From Theodoxus fluviatilis (Eukaryota; Mollusca; Gastropoda; Cycloneritida; Neritidae): DNA of 10,941 nucleotides. This document shows, piece after piece, positions 1 to 6,020 of this stretch; position 1 is the stretch's first letter, and each line of letters begins with the position of its first letter. Location: contig JAWQFJ010025807.1 of NCBI GenBank assembly GCA_034096865.1, forward strand, positions 1 to 10,941, written 5' to 3'. Under the pieces are notes generated by a model, which was given only the letters and a program-made list of their open reading frames with translations, made no database searches and had not been told where the DNA came from. Made by a program: the position numbers and the translations under genes.

Positions 1-72
1 CTTTAAAGTTGGATTTGGTATAACATATTTGAAGTGACCTTGACCGGAACTATGGAGAGATAACTATTTCAG
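1..72 (-). repeat. Inverted copy of repeat module A
   Basis: The first ~56 bases (CTTTAAAGTTGGATT..., then GAAGTGACCTTGACC) match the reverse complement of about 586-641, with looser similarity out to about 72. With module A at 530-641 this makes a diverged fold-back about 640 bp across. The window starts inside or at the edge of this arm, so its true end is unknown. It carries the TGACCTTGACC motif at 35-45. Confidence 0.8.
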
Positions 73-529
73 ACCTGCCATACTCTCCCGAAAAATCGGG
101 AGACATCCCGCGATTAGTTGCCTGCATGTGATTCTTCCGAAATCCCAAATAGGCTTGAATTTTCCTGATTTCAATAGCAGTGGAAAAAAAACCCAACGCA
201 TCCCTAAAACCACACCTCGCCGCTGTCGCTATCCTGTTTTTTCGGACGATACTCCTGGTAAAGCGCGTCCCATAATGGTAGTTATAGGGCCGATTTCCCC
301 CCCCCCCCCCCCTTACGCCCCCCCCCCCACAGCTGCCCCCGGTCCCCCCGCTCTCACATTTCATAAGCGTTTCTTAATAGGGTCGTTTCCTCCCCCCCTC
401 CCCTGCTCTATGTTTCGGCTGACAGCCTGTGGGAACTGTGGACTCATATAGGGACCCGGAATTTAGCTGCGTATTCACATCCACACCACACAGACTCGCT
501 GATGATATGTGACCAAATGTGTCTCATGA
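73..529. other. Spacer between inverted repeat arms; no gene
   Basis: No convincing coding sequence. There is a perfect 7-bp-stem hairpin at 85-102 (CTCCCGA, AAAA loop, TCGGGAG) and a C-rich tract at 297-350. The two ORFs of just over 100 codons that cross here on opposite strands are driven by poly-C/poly-G translated as Pro or Gly and show no domain. Confidence 0.6.
297..350 (-). repeat. Poly-C / poly-G tract, G-quadruplex capable on the minus strand
   Basis: Runs of 16 C (297-312), 11 C (318-328), then C5 and C6 runs before 350. The minus strand could form a G-quadruplex and the plus strand an i-motif. Run lengths in such tracts are often misread in assemblies. Confidence 0.8.
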
Positions 530-641
530 TGAAAGTATAACATGTGTACTACATGTACAATGTTATGACGTTTGGAAGAGTTATCTTCCATAGTTCAGGG
601 TCAAGGTCACTTCAAAATATGTATACAATCCAACTTTAAAG
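530..641 (+). repeat. Repeat module A, copy 1
   Basis: Direct repeat of 861-966, starting TGAAAGTATAACATGTGTAC and ending CAATCCAACTTTAAAG. Copy 1 has a 6-bp insertion (ACATGTACAATG versus ACAATG). It contains GGGTCAAGGTCA at 598-609, which includes the nuclear-receptor extended half-site TCAAGGTCA. Confidence 0.9.
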
Positions 642-860
642 AGTTCCTGTGACCTTGACCTTGAAGCAAGGTCAAGTCACTATGTATGTTTTTTGACGCC
701 TTGTCATCCTACACCATCATGCCAAATTGGGTGTTGATAGACTTAATAGTCTCCGAGAAAAATCCAATGTTAAACTTAAAGTTTTTTACGGATTACAGGA
801 CGCCCGGACGCCCGGTCTGCCCGGACAGACGCCCAGACGGACGACACGGGTGACCTAGTA
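642..860 (+). repeat. Repeat module B, copy 1, with GGACGCCC array
   Basis: Begins CCTGTGACCTTGACCTTGAA, runs through a conserved segment (TTTTTTGACGCCTTGTCATC at about 689, then GGGTGTTGATAGACTTAATA at about 730) and ends in a short tandem GGACGCCC-like array at about 799-845. It is repeated at 1132-1331. TGACCTTGACCT at 650-661 is the complement of AGGTCAAGGTCA. I associate this family with molluscan genomes from memory. Confidence 0.85.
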
Positions 861-966
861 TGAAAGTATAACATGTGTACTACAATGTTATGAAGTTTGA
901 AAGAGTTATCTTCCATAGTTCAGGGTCAAGGTCACTTCAAAATATGTATACAATCCAACTTTAAAG
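861..966 (+). repeat. Repeat module A, copy 2
   Basis: Near-identical to 530-641 except for a 6-bp deletion and scattered substitutions. GGGTCAAGGTCA recurs at 923-934. It joins the next TGACCTTGACCT-headed module through CAACTTTAAAGACCTCCTG. Confidence 0.9.
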
Positions 967-1131
967 ACCTCCTGTGACCTTGACCTTGAAGCAAGATCAA
1001 TCAAACTGGTATCAAAACATAGGGATTACTTTGCACTATACACCATATATAGGTCAGGAATGCAATCTCAAAAACTTCAGAGAAAATTGGGAAAATGTGA
1101 AAAATGGCTGTTTTTAGACAACATTTACGGC
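967..1131 (+). repeat. Repeat module C, sharing the head of module B
   Basis: Starts with the same TGACCTTGACCTTGAAGCAA head as module B (975-986 is the 12-mer), then diverges: ATCAATCAAACTGG, later TCAGAGAAAATTGGGAAAAT. The region is therefore a mosaic of modules with a common head and different bodies. Confidence 0.75.
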
Positions 1132-1331
1132 CCCTGCGACCTTGACCTTGAAGCAAGGTCAAGTCACTATGGATGTTTTTTGACGCCTTGTCATCATACA
1201 CCATCATGCCAAATTGGGTGTTGATAGACTTAATAGTCTCCGAGAAAATTCCAACGTTAAAGTTTTTCACGGACGCCCGGACGGACGACAGGGGTGTGTA
1301 CATAGACTCACTTTTGCTTCGCACGTGAGTT
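1132..1331 (+). repeat. Repeat module B, copy 2, with terminal hairpin
   Basis: Repeats 646-850, with head CGACCTTGACCTTGAA and then the same TTTTTTGACGCCTTGTCATC body. The GGACG array is shorter. It ends in a hairpin, ACTCAC (1306-1311) paired with GTGAGT (1325-1330) around TTTTGCTTCGCAC, then an A-run. The hairpin plus A-run looks like a natural 3' end for the repeat. Confidence 0.85.
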
Positions 1332-1570
1332 AAAAAACGAACACACACATTTTCAGTTTGAAACATAAAGTAGTTTATTGTCAACATCGTTTCAGAAAAT
1401 ACACGAAAATGTACGTTCACGGTTAAATTGTCACAATGGCTTACTGATCAAAAACCTATTCATAATAATTTTAAAATCAGTGCCAATGTGCACAGGTCCA
1501 AGAAACACAAAACAAAATGCTATGTGAATGTGATATGAGATTACACTAAAATGTTTGTGTAGTAAAGTAT

Positions 1571-1599
1571 GGGGGTGGGGGTGGGGGGTGGGGGTGGGG
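1571..1599 (+). repeat. G-quadruplex motif, five G-runs with single-T loops
   Basis: G-runs of 5, 5, 6, 5 and 4, each separated by one T. This pattern predicts a very stable parallel G-quadruplex. The same stretch translates on the minus strand into an artefactual Pro/His/Thr-rich ORF. Confidence 0.9.
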
Positions 1600-1707
1600 T
1601 GTGTGTAGACGTGTTTCAGCCTTGTGTCCAATCAAGCTTCAAACAACAGACATGTTGTCGGCTTCGTTTTAGCCATCTTTTTATTCTTCTCCTTATTACA
1701 TCATTGA

Positions 1708-1715
1708 TGACGTCA
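1708..1715. promoter_or_regulatory. Palindromic CRE (TGACGTCA)
   Basis: Exact CREB/ATF palindrome. Two more exact copies occur at 4905-4912 and 8363-8370. There is no adjacent gene to assign it to. Confidence 0.35.
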
Positions 1716-2400
1716 TTCTATTCCGGTTGTGAGTTATGATCTCCTCACACAAGCAAAGAAACACAAATTCACGGAGTGCAATCTTCTACAGGGTGCACAG
1801 TGATTGTTAAACTATTTATACGCCACAATGGGAACTGATGATGCTGTATTAGATTCCAAAGTATTTTATTCAAAGAAACATACAAAACTATTTACAAGCA
1901 ATGTTGATGCGGCCTCGACCTGAAAACAATCACATACAATATCATTGAATATGTAGTTTCAGAGCCAGTCCAACTATTTGAAAACATTTCATCATTACTG
2001 TTCATTTAATACAAAGATTTCTAAAACAAGCAATGCGAGATGTACAGCAGAGAGCTGAATACTCTCTCAAGTCTGCACATTCATCTTCGGCAATTATTCA
2101 ACTTGCGGGTTGAGATCGGCTCCGTGACCTCTGAAAGTGATCTCGATCTGTTGATTTACATCAATCTGACACAAGAAATCAGTAATACACTATACATTTA
2201 CACGTTTACGGGAACATACCTTAATGTATGCTTGTTTTCCGTCGAAAAATCAGCAGCAGTGAGTCGAAATCACGATAGGCAGGGAAGCGTGGCGCGTTGG
2301 AGGCAGAAGCGCAAACACCTCGAGGCTCACTCTAAGCTGCGCTCCGATTGGCTGGTTCCTTCCCTCTCATATATGGTCCATAGTTAAGCGAACCAATCAG

Positions 2401-2750
2401 ATTGAAGGTTTTGAATCAGTTCCTACAAAAAGGATCCAAAAAGCTGCGAAATGGTGAAAAAATTATTGAAATCGGTTGAATAGTTTTTTAGATAAAAGCA
2501 TTTTAAATTATGAATATTTAATGAAGTATTTATTTTGAAACCCCTCTTGCATAAAATAAGTATTTAAACGTATTTAGAGACAGATTTGGTAAATGAAACT
2601 CGCTGACATTATATATAAACTTACTGAACCAGAAACGACCAAAAACTCAAAATCGACAACCCGCACCCCTTGTACCTATTTTCAGTGCTAGCGCCGAATG
2701 GTTCCAGGGACAAAGCGTCTCATTCCGTGGTGGAGGGTCACATATAATCT
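2401..2750. other. AT-rich intergenic or intronic stretch, probably repeat-derived
   Basis: Low GC, with no ORF. The segment AAATCGGTTGAATAGTTTTT at about 2469 resembles a motif common in invertebrate dispersed repeats, but no boundaries can be drawn. Nothing else is recognisable. Confidence 0.45.
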
Positions 2751-2809
2751 TTGCTACTGTCTACACCGGTTTGGGATACATCAGTTTATATATTTTGGTG
2801 CCGAAAATG

Positions 2810-2956
2810 TCACAGACAATACACAACAAAACAAGCTACGAAAGATTTGTATCTTCCAAGAGTGCAACTGATTTCAATGGACGTTTTAGTCTTCATAAGG
2901 TCACAGAAGCACACTAGTTTGAGTTTAAATTCCCACCTTTCAAGTTCGCCCGCCAT
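2810..2956 (-). CDS. Possible first coding exon or small ORF of an unrecognised gene
   Basis: On the minus strand an ATG at 2956-2954 sits in CAAGATGGCGGGCG. This is both a strong Kozak context and an exact YY1-type motif of the sort found at translation starts of housekeeping genes. The frame stays open for 48 codons to TGA at 2812-2810. It opens MAGELERWEFKLK and matches no family I know. A donor-like AAAG|GTGGGA lies seven codons in, so this may instead be the start of a spliced gene. Upstream (plus 2977-2986) is TTTCCGGAAA, an ETS-type site. No downstream exon was found, so the call stays tentative. Confidence 0.25.
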   Translation of the reverse strand: MAGELERWEFKLKLVCFCDLMKTKTSIEISCTLGRYKSFVACFVVYCL

Positions 2957-2986
2957 CTTGCAAATAGCACATCGCGTTTCCGGAAA
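2951..2986 (-). promoter_or_regulatory. YY1-type and ETS-type motif pair
   Basis: CGCCATCTTG at 2951-2960 reads CAAGATGGCG on the minus strand (YY1 consensus), and TTTCCGGAAA at 2977-2986 contains CCGGAA (ETS core). Such pairs are typical of TATA-less promoters. Their position just 5' of the minus-strand ATG fits a promoter there, but only by motif. Confidence 0.3.
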
Positions 2987-3034
2987 TAAGAGTGCAGTCC
3001 CTTGGAAATAGGAGCCCGGAATTCACATTTTCTT

Positions 3035-3068
3035 GATCATCCTTGATACGCGATCATCCTTCGTACGC
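3035..3068 (+). repeat. 17-bp tandem duplication
   Basis: GATCATCCTTGATACGC (3035-3051) is followed directly by GATCATCCTTCGTACGC (3052-3068), with two differences. Minor local duplication. Confidence 0.8.
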
Positions 3069-3456
3069 GATTTATTGGTTTGATTCAGTAATGTATGTTT
3101 ATTGTGTAATTGGAGTGCATCTGCCTGTGGGCTAGTGGAAGTCATCTTCTACCCGACAGCAGAGCAGCGCTCAATGGCTTATGTGGAGTTGGACTAGCCC
3201 CCGTACGGCCGTAGTCCGCCCGTGTTCCACTGTTGCCCCAGCTTTCAGCATCTGAGGTGCGTTCCTTAAGCCAATAGTAGGCTAGTACAGCTTGTAAAAG
3301 TAAAGATCGTGAAGGTTGCAGACTCCTACTCGTTGCTATTATCGCTAGCGTCGAAAGACACGCGAAAACGGGGACGAAACTCGAAATCCGTACCTCGCTC
3401 CGCGTGGTGCAAAATAGCCGAGTGCGCGGTCTTAGTAATGTATGGTCTTTGGGGCG
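3069..3456. other. No recognisable gene
   Basis: Moderate GC with several CpGs. A short inverted pair, GGGCTAGT (3129-3136) and ACTAGCCC (3193-3200), is the only structure seen. No ORF of interest. Confidence 0.5.
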
Positions 3457-3546
3457 ACTGCACCCTGGTTACGTCACGTAACTTGGCAACGACCTTGTGG
3501 AGAGGACAGACGTAAAATCTGGAAGCTACCACGATGCTCTCGTACA
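3457..3546 (+). repeat. Diverged inverted copy of the kelch gene's upstream region
   Basis: Read on the plus strand, these 90 bases align without a gap to the minus strand of 7920-7831, with 68 identities by my count (about 76%). The best blocks are CAACGACCTTGT, CTGGAAGCTACCACG and TGCTCTCG. Similarity falls off abruptly on both sides, and no kelch coding sequence follows on this strand. It could be a duplicated promoter or 5' UTR, or one of two copies of an uncharacterised repeat. It includes the near-palindrome GTTACGTCACGTAAC at 3468-3482. Confidence 0.75.
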
Positions 3547-4029
3547 TTCACAGCGTACAGCCAGGCGGCTAGGGCTCATCCAGAAACCTAACCCTCCACC
3601 ACCAAATGAAGCACATGTTCGCTAGCCTCATTTCAAGGCGTCGGCCAAATAGAGTGAGAAGAGTTACGTATGTTAGTATGAAGATTTTCATAGCTTTTGG
3701 AACCTACATCCACTTGTTTACAGGACAACATCGTATTTTTCATAGCTTACCATCAGCAGCTGTCCATCTGGTCAGCCAAGCCGATACACCACATTCAAAA
3801 CAGCCACCATGTTTACAATACTGCGTTGTCTTCAAAACATTACCTAAAATGTCAAAACCCGTTTTCTCAAAACATCATGCCGGTGGGTACCACTCCTCAA
3901 TAGGTCATAACTTTGTCCCCGTTTCTCCTTTTTTCAAGCGTTTTACATCGTTGGAAAGACAGATTTCTCCAGTGTACGACCATCTCGTAAGCATAGCTCA
4001 GAGTTTCCATATGCGAACGTCAGACTTAT
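3547..4029. other. No supported gene
   Basis: An open frame of 151 codons at 3606-4061 runs into the adjacent inverted-repeat element and shows no domain, signal peptide or codon bias that I can recognise. The stretch TTGGAAAGACAGATTT near 3951 looks repeat-derived. Nothing else is seen. Confidence 0.5.
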
Positions 4030-4331
4030 GTGGAAAAACTTCCATAAACGGGCCGCACTAGCGGACGTCCGAGGAAAGGGGTGTGGAAAGACGGCCAGGC
4101 TGGCGGGCCATACAAGCTAGCAAGCAACAGCATCTGACTGGCAAGCGATCTTAGCTGGCTAATTCTCAGTGATATCGCAGTGATTCGTACATACAATGAG
4201 ACAAAAAGTTGACGATTCAATCAGATGTTTGGTCCCGCCAGTTTGTGTTTCCCGCCAGCTTGGATGTCTTTCTCACGCCCCTCTCCTCGGACGAATCCAC
4301 TGGTGTGGCCCGTTTATGGAAGCTTTTCCAC
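4030..4331. mobile_element. MITE-like inverted-repeat DNA element, ~302 bp
   Basis: The left arm 4030-4107 and right arm 4251-4331 are reverse complements with substitutions and small indels. They start GTGGAAAAACTTCCATAAAC and end GTTTATGGAAGCTTTTCCAC, with a shared CGGACGT/CCTCGGACG core. The element is flanked by TTAT on both sides (4026-4029 and 4332-4335), a possible 4-bp target duplication. There is no coding capacity. It fits a non-autonomous DNA transposon whose superfamily is not assigned. Confidence 0.8.
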
Positions 4332-4566
4332 TTATTTTGAGGTGGAGGTTTACAAATGCATCTGTCATTAGTAGTTTTCACACCAGATCCGGTCAACACA
4401 TTCCCACCAAAACAGACCACAATCTGTACGATCTCGGGTCACCGGTGACTCGGCAAAAACACAGCTAAATGCAGCCTTGTGTCCAGTAGTGTCAAACGTT
4501 GGCAGTTCACTGTCCTGACGTTAACCCAGAAACAATTTTGGGTTACTTTTAGAATGGGACGGCTGA

Positions 4567-4590
4567 GGGGGTAAGGGAGGGGGGGGGGGG
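4567..4590 (+). repeat. G-rich tract with G-quadruplex potential
   Basis: G5, then TAA, GGG, A and a run of 12 G. The long homopolymer can supply the remaining quadruplex strands. A purine-rich, G-heavy stretch continues to about 4720. Confidence 0.75.
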
Positions 4591-4904
4591 ATGAGATTGA
4601 GCTGGGGTCAATGCTAGGGGTGAGGATGGAAGTAGTCTGAATTCGAGGATGGAGGGTGAGGGGCTGGAGCAGTGGAGGGGAGGCAGGTATGGGGAGTGGA
4701 GGGAGAAAAGTGGAGCTCATTTGAGAGCAATGACAGGACTAGTCCTTGGAATCTCCAACCATTGTCTTGCAGTCTACCACACAGGCTGTAGCATGTCTCA
4801 GCAGAGGACTTCGTGCTTGTTGTCTTTTGTCTTGTGACTAAGCAGCTGACCCACTTTCCCAAACACGGTCATCCACTGTCCATCTGCCAGTCAGCTCGTG
4901 GCTC

Positions 4905-4912
4905 TGACGTCA
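4905..4912. promoter_or_regulatory. Palindromic CRE (TGACGTCA)
   Basis: Exact CREB/ATF site in CTCTGACGTCATCAGCTGA, with a CAGCTG E-box 2 bp downstream at 4914-4919. The copy inside the transposon at 8363-8370 also sits near a CAGCTG. Confidence 0.3.
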
Positions 4913-5150
4913 TCAGCTGAACTATGTCCCCTGCCAGGAAGGTCAGAGCTACTACTTCCACTCGTAGAGAAGTTATTTTAATTTCATTCAGCTCAGAGCG
5001 CTCCCCTTCGTTTGATTACTTGCCGACTGACAGGCTTGCTTGCTCACTGGTTTGCAGTTGCCTTGGGCAAAGACTGTTGTTATTTGTTGACACCAGCCAA
5101 AAACCAAGGCTACAGTAAAATGTTATGTTGTACTGTTATGTGGGGATTAT

Positions 5151-5411
5151 CTTCAGCCGTGGTAAGCTCCTAACATAACAACTGGCATTCTCTGGAGACA
5201 GAGATCAAATCCCCTAAAGACAGAGTGTGGCTGCCTATTTGGCGGGATGTTCAAAACAGTCACACACGCAATCATCTCACCCACTTGGGTGATGCTGGGA
5301 GTGTTTAGCCCAGGTACGCAACAACAGTCACACACGCAATCATCTCACCCACTTGGGTGATGCTGGGAGTGTTTAGCCCAGGTACGCAACAACAACAACA
5401 ACAACAACTGG
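5151..5411 (+). mobile_element. tRNA-derived SINE-like element with CAA tail
   Basis: GATCAAATC at 5203-5211 fits the RNA polymerase III B-box (GWTCRANNC), and GTGGTAAGCTCC from about 5159 is a weak A-box candidate at tRNA-like spacing. The unit ends in seven CAA repeats (5387-5407), a tail type seen in some SINEs. AACAACTGG occurs at 5177-5185 and again at 5403-5411, a possible target duplication, although the right copy merges with the tail. If that duplication is real, the element is 5'-truncated at 5186. The SINE family is not identified. Confidence 0.5.
5255..5390 (+). repeat. Exact 68-bp tandem duplication
   Basis: 5255-5322 and 5323-5390 are identical by eye over 68 bases (AACAGTCACACACGCAATCA...). 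Each copy carries the small inverted repeat ACCCACTTGGGT and the segment GATGCTGGGAGTGTTTAGCC. Absence of any difference implies recent duplication or gene conversion. Confidence 0.9.
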
Positions 5412-5420
5412 TTTGCATGG

Positions 5421-5648
5421 TTGCTCGTCTCCTTGCTAGCTTGCGTTCTTGCTTGCTTTCTTGCTTGCTTGCTTTCTTGGTCTATTGCGTGCTTGCTTGA
5501 TTCCTTGCTTTCTTGATTGCTCTCTTGCTTGCTGGCTGGCTTGCTTGCTTGCTTTCTTGCTTGCTTGTTTGCGTGATTGCTTGCTGTTTTGTTTCCTTGC
5601 TTTCTTGCTTGCTTGGTTTCTTGCTTTCTTGCTCACTTTATTGCTTGC
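5421..5648. repeat. Degenerate TTGC-type microsatellite array, left part
   Basis: Imperfect repeats of CTTG/TTGC with TTTC interruptions. Its minus-strand translation is a Lys/Ser/Gln-rich artefact and its plus-strand translation a Leu/Ala/Cys-rich one. It lies in the 3' flank of the kelch gene. Confidence 0.9.
5637..5642 (-). terminator. Candidate polyadenylation signal for the kelch gene
   Basis: TTTATT on the plus strand reads AATAAA on the minus strand, about 380 nt past the kelch stop codon. Position and orientation fit, but it lies at the junction between the microsatellite and the retrotransposon fragment, so it may be fortuitous. Confidence 0.3.
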
Positions 5649-5881
5649 CACACCCTACGGAAACCGCCTACCAACATCACTAGGCAGGCGCTGAGATGGA
5701 ATCCCCAGGGAAAGCGGAAGAGAGGCCGTCCAAGAAACACCTGGCGGCGTGACCTTCAGGCTGACACCACTAGGATGGGCTACACCTGAAACCAGATAGA
5801 GAGGATGGCCCAGGACAGAGGACTGTGGAGGGCTGTGGTTGGCGGCCCATACCCTGCTAGGGTCGGCGGGCAGTACGTAAG
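5649..5881 (+). pseudogene. Tail fragment of a non-LTR retrotransposon reverse transcriptase
   Basis: From about 5667 the plus strand encodes [20 protein letters not shown], then [15 protein letters not shown]. The [14 protein letters not shown] block is characteristic of the C-terminal region of many LINE ORF2 proteins. The frame is broken by TGA at 5787-5789, where the family usually has Trp (TGG to TGA), and then continues NQIERMAQDRGLWRAVVGG, the expected tail. Only about 70 residues remain, with no polymerase core. It is flanked by TTATTGCTTGC on both sides (5638-5648 and 5882-5892), which suggests insertion into the TTGC array. It lies antisense to the kelch gene. Confidence 0.8.
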
Positions 5882-6003
5882 TTATTGCTTGCGGTATTGC
5901 TTGCTCCCTTGCTGGCTTTCTTGATTGCTTGGCTGCTTGCTTTCATGCTTGCTTGCTTGAATGCTTGCTCTCTTGCTTGCTTGGTTGCTTGCTTGCTTGC
6001 TCG
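5882..6003. repeat. Degenerate TTGC-type microsatellite array, right part
   Basis: Continuation of the array at 5421-5648 after the retrotransposon fragment. It ends at GCTCGCCGGAAAG, about 20 nt from the kelch stop codon, so it forms the start of that gene's 3' UTR. Confidence 0.9.
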
Positions 6004-6020
6004 CCGGAAAGAAGTTGCGT

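Larger units (their letters stand above)
1332..2400. other. Non-coding stretch; weak minus-strand polyadenylation signals
   Basis: No ORF with a recognisable domain. TTTATT at 1374-1379 and 1865-1870 reads AATAAA on the minus strand and could end a minus-strand transcript, but nothing else supports that. A 115-codon plus ORF at 2040-2387 has no motif. Two CCAAT-type motifs in opposite orientation lie near 2347 and 2390. No gene is called. Confidence 0.5.
4332..5150. other. No supported gene
   Basis: Contains the 12-bp palindrome GTCACCGGTGAC (4438-4449), a G-rich tract (4567-4590) and a CRE (4905-4912). Overlapping ORFs of 60-93 codons on both strands are low-complexity or domain-free. Confidence 0.5.

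Noticed and set aside
85..102. Hairpin CTCCCGA-AAAA-TCGGGAG as a terminator
   Set aside because: Eukaryotic context and no transcript ending there; kept only as a local structure.
50..451. ORFs of 104 and 107 codons on opposite strands
   Set aside because: They owe their length to poly-C/poly-G giving Pro or Gly runs; no domain, and the region is repeat sequence.
1001..1420. 139-codon minus ORF
   Set aside because: Lies across modules C and B of the dispersed repeat; no domain.
3606..4061. 151-codon plus ORF
   Set aside because: Runs into a MITE arm at its 3' end and has no recognisable motif; likely a chance frame.
5436..5694. Lys/Ser/Gln-rich minus ORF and Leu/Ala/Cys-rich plus ORF that looks like a membrane protein
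   Set aside because: Direct translations of the TTGC microsatellite in two strands.
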